Below are positions 40,129 to 49,014 of a stretch of 64,000 nt of DNA, one piece after another. Source of the DNA: JAJAZB01 sp965249815 (GTDB taxonomy: Bacteria > Bacteroidota > Bacteroidia > Cytophagales > Spirosomataceae). The position numbers and the translations under genes are program-made. Under the pieces are notes generated by a model that searched no databases, was not told the origin of the DNA, and saw nothing but the letters and a program-made list of their open reading frames with translations. The stretch lies in contig CBDFMV010000003.1 of NCBI GenBank assembly GCA_965249815.1, positions 2,790,001 to 2,854,000 of the forward strand, written 5' to 3'. Numbering within the stretch: the first letter of the stretch is position 1; the number at the start of each line of letters is the position of its first letter.

Positions 40129-42840
40129 ATGAAAACGGCTCTGGGCCTCATCGCGCTGCTGTGCTTCGGACTGGTTCCGCCCGGTTCGGCTCAAAACAAG
40201 CTGAGCAAGCGGTTTAATGTGTGGTATTTTGGGGTTAAAGGGGGACTGAGTTTCAATCAGTCAGCACCTCAGCCATTATCTGGTGGGCAAGTCAACGGCT
40301 CAGAGTGGGAAGGTTGCGCAACGATGTGCGATGAGGCGGGAAATCTGCTGTTTTACACAGACGGAGTAACCATCCGAAACCGAAATCACCAGCCTATGGC
40401 TGGAAACAGCTATCCAGGAAATTTAGGAGGACATTCTTCGGCCACTCAATCTGGCCTAATTGTGCCTCACCCCGGCAATGAAAACCTTTACTACGTCTTC
40501 TCAGTGTATCGCCAAGGTTTGGCAAATACTCGTGACAATGGCGGGGGGGTGCAGTTTGCTGAGGTTGACATGAGTCAGACAGGAGGATTGGGTCAGGTTA
40601 TTAGTAAAAATGCTATACTTCCACCGCTGAGCAAAGCCACCGAAAAACTCCTGGCTGTCCAACATTGTAACGGAAAGTTTTTTTGGGTCATCGCTCACGA
40701 GGTCAACTCGAATCGTTTCGTTAGTTACCTCGTGGGCGATCAGGGACTGCAAAAAGACAAACCAATTTACAGTTCTGTTGGCTCGTACATCGCGGCAGGT
40801 ACAGGCAATTCGGATGGATTTGATTGCATAGGGTATTTGAAAGCATCGCAAAGTGGAAACAGAGTGGCAGCGGCGATTTCAGGTCAAAATGCGGTTGAGC
40901 TATTCAACTTCGATAATTCGACCGGTCTCGTCAGCAACCCAATAAGGATAGAAGCGCCGTTTAGCAGATCCGCATACGGAATAGAGTTTTCGCCAAACGG
41001 AAAACTCCTGTACGTTGCCGGCTCGTTTTCCGAAAAAACCCTTTATCAAGTTGATATTACGAAGACTTCGCGTTCAGAAATTGAAGCGTCAGCCGTTCGC
41101 ATTGGCCAGACACCTGCTCAACTTCTCGGTGGTTTACAGATTGGCCCGGACGGGAAGATTTACATAGCAAATCAATCTGTTAACGCTCAAAATGCAGTTT
41201 TGAGTGGTTATGATTATTTGGGCGTAATCAATCAGCCGGATGAACGAGGTAGCGCGTGTGATTACTTACCCGCTGGTATTGCGCTGAATGGGGGGAGAAG
41301 CACATTGGGCCTGCCCAACCTCATCGCCGGTTTTTGCCGGAAACCGCCCGAAGTGCAATGCCAGCAGGTGCTTGGCGGGGCCTGCGGCGGCGGGCTGCTG
41401 CGGGCCGTGGTGACCAACACCGACACGGTGAGCTACCAGTGGTTCCGCGAAGGCGTAGCCATAGCGGGGGCGACGCAGGCGACCTACAAGCCGCTCGTGG
41501 CGGGCAAGTTCCGGGTCGAAATCAAGGAAGTGAAACCCTGCCCGCTGGAGGCTAAATCGAACGAGGTGAGCGTCTCGCTCCTCGACCGGGGCAGTGACCT
41601 CAAACCCCAGCTTTTGCCCAAAACCTGCGGAACGTTTTTGCTCAAAATCACCGCCGCTCCCGGCAGCAGCATCCAGTGGAGCGGCCCCGGCCTGAGTGGC
41701 CTCAGCGCCCAGCGCGACACGGTGCTGGTAAGCGGTCCGCGCGGCGAAGTGACCTACCGCGTGAGCGTGACCAACCCCACCGACCCGACCTGTAAATCCG
41801 ACACGAGCCTGAAGGTCAATTTCGCGGTGCCGCCGCCCTACCAATTGCCCAGCCGCGCCCTGAGCGCGGCCTGCGGGCAAAGCGTGGCACTCAACGCCCC
41901 GGTCAACACCGGGTGGGACACCTTCCGCTGGCGACTGCCCGACGGGCAGGTGGTGGCCCAAAATCCGTACGTGGCGCGTACCGGCGGCACCTACGTCGTG
42001 CTGGCGCGCAGCGGCACGGCGGGTTGCGAAAGCCGCGATTCGGTGGTCGTTTCGTTTCAGGGCAATGCCGCTCCACCCCAGGTTTCCCCGCCCTTCAACC
42101 AGTGCGCCGCCGACCCGCCGCCGACCTTGTCGGCCACGGGCGAAAACATCACCTGGTACGCCGATTCGACGCTGTCCCGCGTGCTCGGTACCGGCAACCG
42201 CTTCCAGCCGATTCTGACTGCCAACCCTGGCAGGGCGGTTTTTTTCGCCACACAAACCACGGCGCAGGGGTGCGCGAGCCGGGCGGCCAAAACGAGCATT
42301 TCGGTGGAAGAAGCCCCGAAGTTGGGACTCGAAAAAACGGTGAGCGCCTGCTTCGCCGATAACCAATCGGTGCTGCTCGACGCGGGCGCGGGGTTGGGCT
42401 GGCGCTACCAGTGGCAGCGCGCCGGGGCGACTACGGGCGCGACCCAAACGTTGCCCGTGCGGGCGGCGGGCCTGTACCGCCTGCGGGTGACCAGCCCCAA
42501 CGGCTGCGCCAGCACCGACAGCGTGCTCGTGGTGGAAATCTGCAAACCGGAGGTATTCGTGCCCGACGTATTTACGCCCAATGGCGACGGCATCAACGAC
42601 AGTTTTGCCCCCAAAGGGCAGTTTATCAACGATTTCGAACTGGTGGTGTACAACCGCTGGGGCGAAGCCATTCACACCGCCCGGGGCAGCAGTTTTGAAA
42701 CCGCCCAGCCGCAGTTCTGGGGTGGTTTGGTGCAGGGGCAACTGGCTCCGCCCGGCGTGTACGCCTGGCGGCTGCGCGTGAGCAGCGCCGTGTGGGTCGA
42801 ACCGTTTGTGAAGTACGGTTTTGTGACCTTGTCGCGCTGA
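40129..42840 (+). CDS. T9SS type B cargo protein with propeller-like N-domain; composition changes mid-gene
   Basis: Secreted protein, 903 residues. Signal peptide (MKTALGLIALLCFGLVPPGSAQ) starts at ATG 40129. Residues about 25-410 form a repeated beta domain with PNGKLLYVAGSFSEKTLYQVDI and IGPDGKIYIANQSV, similar to the propeller region of other gliding-motility-tail proteins. Then come Ig/PKD-like segments (about 420-800) and the sorting domain (about 810-903) with VFTPNGDGINDSF, VVYNRWGEAIH and PGVYAWRLR. Bases 40200-41290 are plainly AT-richer, with codons rare in the neighbours, whereas 41300-42840 matches the GC-rich genome. The boundary lies near residue 390. This suggests replacement of the N-terminal module by recombination. 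A TATCTTTA box lies at 40082-40089. Confidence 0.9.
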   Translation: MKTALGLIALLCFGLVPPGSAQNKLSKRFNVWYFGVKGGLSFNQSAPQPLSGGQVNGSEWEGCATMCDEAGNLLFYTDGVTIRNRNHQPMAGNSYPGNLGGHSSATQSGLIVPHPGNENLYYVFSVYRQGLANTRDNGGGVQFAEVDMSQTGGLGQVISKNAILPPLSKATEKLLAVQHCNGKFFWVIAHEVNSNRFVSYLVGDQGLQKDKPIYSSVGSYIAAGTGNSDGFDCIGYLKASQSGNRVAAAISGQNAVELFNFDNSTGLVSNPIRIEAPFSRSAYGIEFSPNGKLLYVAGSFSEKTLYQVDITKTSRSEIEASAVRIGQTPAQLLGGLQIGPDGKIYIANQSVNAQNAVLSGYDYLGVINQPDERGSACDYLPAGIALNGGRSTLGLPNLIAGFCRKPPEVQCQQVLGGACGGGLLRAVVTNTDTVSYQWFREGVAIAGATQATYKPLVAGKFRVEIKEVKPCPLEAKSNEVSVSLLDRGSDLKPQLLPKTCGTFLLKITAAPGSSIQWSGPGLSGLSAQRDTVLVSGPRGEVTYRVSVTNPTDPTCKSDTSLKVNFAVPPPYQLPSRALSAACGQSVALNAPVNTGWDTFRWRLPDGQVVAQNPYVARTGGTYVVLARSGTAGCESRDSVVVSFQGNAAPPQVSPPFNQCAADPPPTLSATGENITWYADSTLSRVLGTGNRFQPILTANPGRAVFFATQTTAQGCASRAAKTSISVEEAPKLGLEKTVSACFADNQSVLLDAGAGLGWRYQWQRAGATTGATQTLPVRAAGLYRLRVTSPNGCASTDSVLVVEICKPEVFVPDVFTPNGDGINDSFAPKGQFINDFELVVYNRWGEAIHTARGSSFETAQPQFWGGLVQGQLAPPGVYAWRLRVSSAVWVEPFVKYGFVTLSR

Positions 42841-42857
42841 TTCGCCGTTGGCGGCTT

Positions 42858-42897
42858 GGGCGGGATGCATCCCGCCCCACAATACCCGCTTAGCGGG
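42858..42897. repeat. 20-base palindrome and small hairpin between convergent genes
   Basis: GGGCGGGATGCATCCCGCCC (42858-42877) is a perfect palindrome, followed by hairpin CCCGCTTAGCGGG (42885-42897). The stop codon of the DUF4230 gene (42890-42892) is the loop of the second hairpin. Together they likely terminate both convergent genes. Confidence 0.78.
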
Positions 42898-43534
42898 CTG
42901 AATCGTTGGCGGTTTTGAAACCGACGGCTTCGTTCAATTGCTTTTTTTCCTCCGCGTCGAGGCGGAACTCCACTTCCCAACCCATGCCGAGCGCCAGTTG
43001 CCCCAGCAGCAGGTGCAGTTGCTTGATGGCAATTTTTGGCAATTCGCTCGCGATGGCCTTCGTGTGCATCACCTGCTTGGCGTCGGTGAGCAGGTTGGTG
43101 TAGTCTTTCGAGGTGAAGGGATTGAGCAGCGTATCCTGGTCGATGTCGTAAAAACTGTAGTCCGAATCCATCGAAAGAATCTCGGGCGGGGGCAGGCTTT
43201 CCACCACCAATTTTCGCTCGCCTTCGGCCCAGCGCAACCTGACTTTGGCAAAGTCGAAGCCCACCAGCACCTTCGCCCGCGCCACGATGAGCGCTTTTTT
43301 GGGCACTTTAAAGACGTACAGAAATTCCTTGTCGCTGCGGTGGTCGTAGATTTCGGAAAAGTGTCCTTCGGCCAGCACCACCTTGAAAACCTTCTCGACG
43401 CGCTCCAGCAGCACCACCGATTCGTTGCGGATCAGCGCCTGTTCGCTGCGCCGACGGCGGTGAAACAGGCTGAACAGGCCGTAGCCGCCGAGGGCACCCA
43501 ACAGCAAGGCCAGCAGAACGGTGAGGATTTCCAT
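42890..43534 (-). CDS. DUF4230 family membrane-anchored protein
   Basis: Inner-membrane-anchored protein of unknown function, 214 residues. One N-terminal helix (about 4-24, TVLLALLLGALGGYGLFSLF) followed by basic residues suggests the bulk is cytoplasmic or periplasmic with a single anchor. The DUF4230 body has VVLAEGHFSEIYDHRSD, KKALIVARAKVLVGFDFAKV and the conserved LLNPFTSKDY region. Family members are common in Bacteroidota and Firmicutes and are not characterised to my knowledge. The final residues ANDSAR overlap a hairpin. It diverges from the FKBP gene. Confidence 0.86.
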   Translation of the reverse strand: MEILTVLLALLLGALGGYGLFSLFHRRRRSEQALIRNESVVLLERVEKVFKVVLAEGHFSEIYDHRSDKEFLYVFKVPKKALIVARAKVLVGFDFAKVRLRWAEGERKLVVESLPPPEILSMDSDYSFYDIDQDTLLNPFTSKDYTNLLTDAKQVMHTKAIASELPKIAIKQLHLLLGQLALGMGWEVEFRLDAEEKKQLNEAVGFKTANDSAR

Positions 43535-43707
43535 GCGTAAAACGGGGAGTTATTGGTTCTAAATCGGCACCCGATGCCCGCCAAGCCGGGTGTTTGGCGT
43601 ACCTTCGCGGCTTTGTTTCCGCAAGGTAGCGGTCAAAATGGATTGGGGAACGGGTTTTTAGCCCGATTCCTGATTCGTTATTCAACAACCCAACCAATCA
43701 ATTCGCA

Positions 43708-44139
43708 ATGGCACAGGCAAAATCCGGCGACACCGTACAGGTGCACTACACGGGCCGTTTGGACGACGGCACCGTTTTTGACAGCTCGAAGGGGCGCGAA
43801 CCCCTCGAATTTCAGGTCGGCAGCGGCATGGTGATTCCCGGCTTCGACAATGGCGTGGCGGGCATGAACGTGGGCGAGAAAAAGACCATCCAGATTCCCG
43901 CCGACGACGCCTACGGCCCCGTGCAGGACGAGATGATCATCAAAATCCCCCGCGCCGACATCCCAGCCGATATTCCGCTCGAAGTGGGCACCCAACTCAA
44001 CATGCACCAGGACGGCGTCGGGCAGGTGATTCCCGTGACCGTCACCGACGTCACCGCCGACACGGTCATCCTCGACGCCAACCACGTGCTGGCCGGCAAG
44101 GATTTGGTGTTTGAGGTGGAATTGGTGGGGGTGAAATGA
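43708..44139 (+). CDS. FKBP-type peptidyl-prolyl isomerase, SlyD-like
   Basis: Cytosolic prolyl isomerase and chaperone, 143 residues. FKBP domain halves (1-65 and about 125-143) contain VQVHYTGRLDDGTVFDSS, PLEFQVGSGMVIPGFDNGVAGM and AGKDLVFEVELVGVK; an inserted IF chaperone domain (about 70-120, DEMIIKIPRADIPADIPLEVGTQL) marks the SlyD type. There is no histidine-rich metal tail as in E. coli SlyD. No signal peptide. The TGA stop is the outermost triplet of a perfect 33-base inverted repeat shared with the convergent miaA gene. Confidence 0.95.
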   Translation: MAQAKSGDTVQVHYTGRLDDGTVFDSSKGREPLEFQVGSGMVIPGFDNGVAGMNVGEKKTIQIPADDAYGPVQDEMIIKIPRADIPADIPLEVGTQLNMHQDGVGQVIPVTVTDVTADTVILDANHVLAGKDLVFEVELVGVK

Positions 44140-44213
44140 GTGCGTAGTTGGCAGGGCGTAGGGCGTAGTTGAAAGGCAAAAACTACGCCCTACGCCCTGC
44201 CAACTACGCACTC
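44138..44213. repeat. Perfect 33-base inverted repeat overlapping both convergent gene ends (FKBP/miaA)
   Basis: Arms 44138-44170 and 44181-44213 are exactly complementary with a ten-base loop. Arms are chains of GCGTAGTTGGCAGGGCGTAG-like words. The FKBP stop (44137-44139) overlaps the left end; the miaA stop (44190-44192) and its last seven codons (ECVVGRA) lie within the right arm. The 50-base gap between the genes is entirely repeat. Confidence 0.92.
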
Positions 44214-45062
44214 CTCAAAATCCCCCTGATTCCTGAACCAGGTCATCTGCCGCTTGGCGTAGCGGCGGGAGTTGCGCTTGAGCAGGCGCACCAGTTCCTC
44301 GTCGTCGTACAGGCCGTCGAGATAACCAAAAACTTCCTGATAACCAACCGTTTGCAGGGCGTTGTGGTGGCGGTAAGGCAAGAGAGAGCGGGCCTCTTCG
44401 ATTAGCCCGGCTTCGAGCATGGCGTCCATCCGGGCGTCGATGCGGGCGTACAGTTCGTCCCGCGGGCGGGTCAGGCAGATTTTCCGGGAAACAAACGGAC
44501 GCTCGGCTTTCGCGCCCGTCCGCAGACTCGAGTAGGGCAGACCCGTGGTCAGGCACACTTCCAGCGCCCGGAGTACGCGTACCGGGTTTTGCCGGTCGAT
44601 TTTTTCATAAAAAACGGGGTCGAGGCGCTGGAGTTCTGCGAGCAGCACGGGCAATCCTTCCGTTTCCAGTCTTTTTCGTAATTCAAGCCGCAGGGCCGGG
44701 TTGGGGGCGGGCATTGCGTCCATGCCGTCGGTGACGACTTTCAGGAAAAGCCCCGAGCCGCCGGTCAGAATCACCACGTCTTTTTCCTGAAAAAGCCGGT
44801 CGAGCAACGCCAGGCAGTCTTTTTCGTACTGCCCGGCGGTGTAGGTTTCGGCGATGGAGTGGCTGTCGATGAAGTGGTGCGGCACGCCCTGCATTTCCGC
44901 CAGGGTTGGCTTGGCCGTGCCAATGGTCAGTTCGCGGTAAAACTGCCGCGAGTCCGCAGAGACCACGTCGGTTTGCAGTTTTTTCGCCAGTTCGACGCAG
45001 TACGCCGTTTTGCCCACGGCGGTTGGCCCGGCGATGACGAGAAGGGTTTTGGCAGGATTCAT
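44190..45062 (-). CDS. miaA: tRNA dimethylallyltransferase
   Basis: Prenylates A37 of tRNAs reading U-starting codons, 290 residues. P-loop VIAGPTAVGKTAYC (8-21), substrate D-S-R-Q-F-Y-R (VSADSRQFYREL), TGGSGLFLKVVTDG, and RQNPVRVLRALEV are family motifs. The C-terminal RYAKRQMTWFRNQ is conserved; after that the sequence GDFEECVVGRA-stop is encoded by the inverted repeat, so the native C-terminus appears replaced. Start ATG at 45062 gives the normal N-terminus. Confidence 0.96.
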   Translation of the reverse strand: MNPAKTLLVIAGPTAVGKTAYCVELAKKLQTDVVSADSRQFYRELTIGTAKPTLAEMQGVPHHFIDSHSIAETYTAGQYEKDCLALLDRLFQEKDVVILTGGSGLFLKVVTDGMDAMPAPNPALRLELRKRLETEGLPVLLAELQRLDPVFYEKIDRQNPVRVLRALEVCLTTGLPYSSLRTGAKAERPFVSRKICLTRPRDELYARIDARMDAMLEAGLIEEARSLLPYRHHNALQTVGYQEVFGYLDGLYDDEELVRLLKRNSRRYAKRQMTWFRNQGDFEECVVGRA

Positions 45063-45182
45063 GGAGGCGTAAAAATACGCCCGTCGGCAGCATTTCCCGG
45101 AATCGCCGATCCCGTATTTTCCCCCTATCGGAACCGCAGATAAACGCCTACCTTTCCGCCGTTTCCTCTAAACGCTCCGACC

Positions 45183-46211
45183 ATGAAACGGCTACTGATG
45201 TTTTTCCTTTTCGCGGCCTGGCTGACGGGCGGTGCCGCGCAGAATCCCCAGAAGGAGTATCAATTCAAGAAGTTCTCCTCCCCGGCGAAAGTGAACAGCT
45301 CCGTGACGACGCCCCCGACGCCTGAGCCTGTCCAGCAGCCGGTCGAAAAAACGGTTCGTGAACAGGCGGTGTTTCAGCCAGTGCCCGACCCGCCCTCGAA
45401 GTACCTGAAACTCAACACCTGGCGCAATCAGCCTCTTTTGATGAAAACGATTGCCGATTCGCTCCCAGTTGCCCTGGCCAGCGCGCCCGCGCTCACGCGG
45501 CTCGAAACGCTCCGCACCGAGTTTCTGCGGGCGCTCGACCAGAATCTGGCGCTGGGATCGCTTTACGATTCGGGGGATTCGCTCTTTCGGCCCCTGCAAT
45601 GTTCGCGGTTCGCGCCGGGCGTGGCGTTTGTTTCTGAGCACACTGCCCGCGATTTGGAGCACCTGCTCACGCTGCTCAACGGCTACAATAACGCTTCCCA
45701 ACTCACGGCGGGCGACGTAAAGCTCATCGACACGCTGGTGGGTATGACTAACGGCACCATCAGCCGCGAAGTCCGGTTTTTCCTGCCTACCACGTTCGCC
45801 CTGAAACGGGAAGTCCGCATCCAGCCCGTGGTGCAGGTAGCCGACCGCAGCGGCCGCGACGTGACCAGCCAGGTGCGGTGCTACTTCATCGGTCTGGACG
45901 ATTTCCGGGCGGTCGTCCAACGCTACGTCAGCGCCACGATGCCGGTTTCGGGGTCGGGGGCGTTCTGCCTGAGCGCCCCTTCCCCGCAGTGCCTGACCGA
46001 ACTGAAACGCAAAAACGACCTTCCCCAACCCACCAGCACCCTGCCCGCCGGACGGTACAACGTGCTGGTGACGGCGCTACTGAACGGCGTCGAAAAACAG
46101 CTCACCTGTTTTTCCTGCAACCTTGTCAAGCTGGCAGCGGGGGCCGCTGACGGCGGCAATCCCTTCGTGCGGCAGGTGACGGTGCCGCTCACGCTCAACA
46201 CCGACTTCTGA
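45183..46211 (+). CDS. Secreted protein of unknown function
   Basis: Exported protein, 342 residues, not recognised. The signal peptide (MKRLLMFFLFAAWLTGGAAQ) is followed by a proline-rich stretch (about 45-80, TPPTPEPVQQPVEKT). The middle is helical (about 95-205), with ALTRLETLRTEFLRALDQNL, and the last third has beta character and four cysteines (CLSAPSPQCL, CFSC). No enzyme motif is seen. TACCTTTC at 45149-45156 is a weak candidate promoter box. A strong bidirectional terminator separates it from the converging symporter gene. It may be lineage-specific. Confidence 0.8.
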   Translation: MKRLLMFFLFAAWLTGGAAQNPQKEYQFKKFSSPAKVNSSVTTPPTPEPVQQPVEKTVREQAVFQPVPDPPSKYLKLNTWRNQPLLMKTIADSLPVALASAPALTRLETLRTEFLRALDQNLALGSLYDSGDSLFRPLQCSRFAPGVAFVSEHTARDLEHLLTLLNGYNNASQLTAGDVKLIDTLVGMTNGTISREVRFFLPTTFALKREVRIQPVVQVADRSGRDVTSQVRCYFIGLDDFRAVVQRYVSATMPVSGSGAFCLSAPSPQCLTELKRKNDLPQPTSTLPAGRYNVLVTALLNGVEKQLTCFSCNLVKLAAGAADGGNPFVRQVTVPLTLNTDF

Positions 46212-46231
46212 CGCGGCAGCCCGTCAGGCAA

Positions 46232-46284
46232 TGCCAAAAGAAAGGCGGCTGGAAGAATCCAGCCGCCTTTCTTTTGGCAAAACA
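46232..46284. terminator. Perfect 22-base bidirectional terminator
   Basis: TGCCAAAAGAAAGGCGGCTGGA (in two parts, 46232-46253) pairs exactly with 46258-46279, with A- and T-rich flanks on both sides. It lies between convergent genes 45183 and 46298. Confidence 0.88.
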
Positions 46285-46297
46285 AGAACCGGTGGGT

Positions 46298-47908
46298 TTA
46301 CCAGAACACCGTGTACAGCACCACCAGCGCCACCACCACGACGGCCGCCCCGATGGTGAAGCCTCGCGAGGGCCGGAACATGGCCGCGTCGATTTCCAGC
46401 CCTTTCGGGTTGTTTTTCGACTTGGGGTCGATCAGAGCCAGCACCACGATGCCCGCCACGCAGAACAGAAACACCCAGCCCATACGGTCGAGGAAGGGCA
46501 CGTCGGCCATGAGGTTGTGCAGGATGCCCGCCAGCAAGGCCCCGCCCACGATGGAAAAGAGCGCCCCGGCGGCATTGGTGCGTTTCCAGAAAAAGCCCAT
46601 GATGAAGGCCGCGAACACGCCCGGCGACACCAGCCCGGTCATTTCCTGGATGAACTGGAAGCCGCCTTTTTTGTCGATGCCCATGAACGGCGAAATCACG
46701 ATGCCCAGAATAATGGCGATCAGAATCACCACCCGGCCCGTACGGACGAGTTGCTGTTCGGTGGCTTCGGGTTTGATGTATTTTTTGTAAATGTCGAGCG
46801 TGAAAATCGTCGAAATCGAGTTGGCTTTCCCCGCCAGCGACGCCACGATGGCCGCTGTCAGGGCGGCAAACGAGAGGCCTTTCAGGCCCGGCGGCAGCAG
46901 GTTGAGCAGCACCGGGTAGGCACGGTCGGGGTTCAGTTCGCCGTTGGTGAGCATTTCCTGATGAAAAAGGCCCTTCTGGTACAGCGTGTACGCCGCGATG
47001 CCCGGCAGCACCACGATGACCGGCATAAGCAGCTTGAGCAGCGCAGCGAAAAGCAGACCGCTGCGCGCCGTTTTCAGGTCGGCCCCCAAAGCCCGCTGGG
47101 TGATGTATTGGTTGCAGCCCCAGTAGTTGAGGTTCACGATCCACATCCCACCGATGAGCACCGTCAGCCCGGGCAGGGCGTTGTAGTACGGTTCGCCTTT
47201 CTTGAAAATCATGTGAAAGTGGTCCGCCGACGAGTCGAGCATCTGGTCGAAACCCGCCAGCAGGCCCGTGCGGCCGTACTCCGTCGAAACCAGCGTGATG
47301 GCGAGGTACGTCGCGGCCAACCCACCCAAAATGAGGAAAAACACCTGAATTACATCGGTGAAGCCAATCACTTTCATCCCGCCAATGGTGATGATGAACG
47401 CAAATGCCGCGAGTCCCACCATGCATGCCCAGAAATCAAGCCCTGATATGGTCGAAACCGCCAGCGCGCCCAGAAACAGAATCGACGTCAGGTTGACGAG
47501 CACGTAGAGAAACAGCCAGAAAATGGCCATGATCATCGCCACCGTGCCGTTGTACCGCTGGGTGAGAAACTGCGGCATGGTGAAAATGCGGTTTTTCAGG
47601 TAGATGGGCATGAAAAAAACCGCCACGATGATCAGCGTGGCGGCGGCCATCCACTCGTAGGTAGCGATGGCGAGCCCCATCGTAAAACCGTTGCCCGAGG
47701 CCCCGATCATCTGTTCGGCGGAGATGTTGGAGGCAATCAGCGAGGTGCCGATGGCCCACCAGGTTAGCGAACCTTCGGCGAGGAAGAAGTCAGTCGAGGC
47801 CGTGGCCGATTTCGCTTTTTTGCGTTGGTAAATCCAGTACCCGTAACCGGATACGATGACGAAATACACCAGAAAAACCAGGTAATCGAGGGTTTGGAGT
47901 TTAGGCAT
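46298..47908 (-). CDS. Sodium:solute symporter (SSS family, sugar-type)
   Basis: Inner-membrane Na+-coupled transporter, 536 residues, with about 14 transmembrane helices. Early text SLTWWAIGTSLIASNISAEQMIGASGNGF and later NYWGCNQYITQRALGA and LAGKANSISTIFTLDIYKKY are the SGLT-type signatures of Bacteroidota sugar symporters. Sugar specificity is likely (glucose, galactose or similar), supported by the following TIM-barrel sugar-phosphate isomerase-like gene on the same strand upstream of it. No periplasmic binding component is needed. Start ATG at 47908 precedes the first helix LDYLVFLVYFVIVSGYGYWIY. Confidence 0.94.
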   Translation of the reverse strand: MPKLQTLDYLVFLVYFVIVSGYGYWIYQRKKAKSATASTDFFLAEGSLTWWAIGTSLIASNISAEQMIGASGNGFTMGLAIATYEWMAAATLIIVAVFFMPIYLKNRIFTMPQFLTQRYNGTVAMIMAIFWLFLYVLVNLTSILFLGALAVSTISGLDFWACMVGLAAFAFIITIGGMKVIGFTDVIQVFFLILGGLAATYLAITLVSTEYGRTGLLAGFDQMLDSSADHFHMIFKKGEPYYNALPGLTVLIGGMWIVNLNYWGCNQYITQRALGADLKTARSGLLFAALLKLLMPVIVVLPGIAAYTLYQKGLFHQEMLTNGELNPDRAYPVLLNLLPPGLKGLSFAALTAAIVASLAGKANSISTIFTLDIYKKYIKPEATEQQLVRTGRVVILIAIILGIVISPFMGIDKKGGFQFIQEMTGLVSPGVFAAFIMGFFWKRTNAAGALFSIVGGALLAGILHNLMADVPFLDRMGWVFLFCVAGIVVLALIDPKSKNNPKGLEIDAAMFRPSRGFTIGAAVVVVALVVLYTVFW

Positions 47909-47933
47909 GGAGAGGGTTGGGTTCAGAGATTAG

Positions 47934-48011
47934 TGTTTAGGGTTCAGCGTTTGGAGGTCAAGGTTTAGGGCGGTCGCCGCGCGGTTGTTTTAATTCTAAA
48001 CCCTGAACGCT
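47934..48011. repeat. Imperfect inverted array of GTTTAGGG/GTTCAGCG words
   Basis: GTTTAGGGTTCAGCG (47934-47949) faces CTAAACCCTGAACGCT (47996-48011), but the words occur in a different order on the two arms, so pairing is partial. The right end supplies the stop codon of the upstream isomerase-like gene (48010-48012). Related words form a proper hairpin at 32539. Confidence 0.65.
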
Positions 48012-48939
48012 ACACCGAATTGTAGCGCTTGCGCAGCAAGTCCATCATGTGCTTGTTGATTTCCCACTGGTCGGCCACGGGCTGGCGCGTGTAGGGCAGG
48101 GTGGGCAGGTAGGCAGGCGGGCCAAATTCGGGCGAAATCGTGGCGAAGGGCACACCCGCCGCCCGCCGGGCGGCGATAATCCGGTCCCACCAGCCGAGGT
48201 GCGCCTGGAGGGCGTCGCCCCATTCTGGGGCGCGGGGGTCGTTGACCTGCGGGCCTTCGGGAAAGCCCACGCGGGCGTGCAGGTGAAAACATCGCGGCAG
48301 CACTTTGTCGAGCCGGGCCTGCTGGGGCTTTTCTCCGAGCAGCGACTCCGACACGCAGCACCAGTGGGAGAGATCGGCGACGAATTTCAGGTCGGGGAAA
48401 GCGTCGAGCATCTGCACGGTTGTACTGGAGTGAAAGCTGAATTTACCCCGGTGGATTTCGTGGTAAATGGGCACGCCCAACTCTTTTTCCAACTCGAAGC
48501 CGCGGCGGATAATCCGGCTGTTTTCCTCGAAACCAAAAAAATCCCGTCCGGTGTGCGAGTTGATGAACAACGGCTTGGCCGTGGCCGCGATGCGGAGAAA
48601 ACGCTCGAACTGCTTCAGGTTCTCGACCACATTGTCCGAACCAGCCTGCACCTGCAACGTGATGACTTTCAGTCCGTTGTCGGCCAGCAGGCCGCGCCAG
48701 GTCGCTTGTTCCTGGGCGTTTTCGGGGAAAACCATTTCGACGCCGTCGTACCCGGCGGCCTTCACTTTTTTGCAGAAATCGGCGGGAGTCAAGGCCTCAC
48801 TGCCCCAGCGCGGGCAGAAGAATAAAACGGGAACACCTGCGTTCGGCGTGTAGGCAACAGGTTGCGCGGAAGCAGACGGCGAAACGGCCACGGTCGCCAG
48901 CGCGAGCGACGAGGTTTTCAGGAAATCGGAACGGTTCAC
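48010..48939 (-). CDS. Exported TIM-barrel sugar-phosphate isomerase/epimerase-like protein
   Basis: AP-endonuclease-2/xylose-isomerase-like TIM barrel, 309 residues. An N-terminal export signal (NRSDFLKTSSLALATVAVSPSASAQ) resembles Tat or Sec signals of secreted sugar enzymes. Barrel motifs include GYDGVEMVFPEN, FINSHTGRD, IYHEIHRGKFSF with metal-type E/H, DLSHWCCVSE and HLHARVG. Metal residues are therefore plausible (E, D-x-S-H, H-x-H). Neighbour to an SSS symporter suggests sugar utilisation. Exact reaction unknown. The stop codon lies at the edge of a word-type repeat. Confidence 0.88.
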   Translation of the reverse strand: MNRSDFLKTSSLALATVAVSPSASAQPVAYTPNAGVPVLFFCPRWGSEALTPADFCKKVKAAGYDGVEMVFPENAQEQATWRGLLADNGLKVITLQVQAGSDNVVENLKQFERFLRIAATAKPLFINSHTGRDFFGFEENSRIIRRGFELEKELGVPIYHEIHRGKFSFHSSTTVQMLDAFPDLKFVADLSHWCCVSESLLGEKPQQARLDKVLPRCFHLHARVGFPEGPQVNDPRAPEWGDALQAHLGWWDRIIAARRAAGVPFATISPEFGPPAYLPTLPYTRQPVADQWEINKHMMDLLRKRYNSV

Positions 48940-49014
48940 CAGAAGGTAGGTTCGGAGGTTGGTGGGTAAAGAGGCGAAAAATAGGTTTTTATCCTTGATT
49001 TGTTGTAAAAAATT

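Noticed and set aside
42858..42877. The 20-base palindrome GGGCGGGATGCATCCCGCCC as a repressor operator
   Set aside because: It lies between the 3' ends of two convergent genes, so a terminator or repeat role is more likely than an operator.
46274..47446. A 390-codon rightward frame opposite the SSS symporter
   Set aside because: It is rich in H, Q and R and begins in the terminator; the opposite strand codes for a complete symporter.
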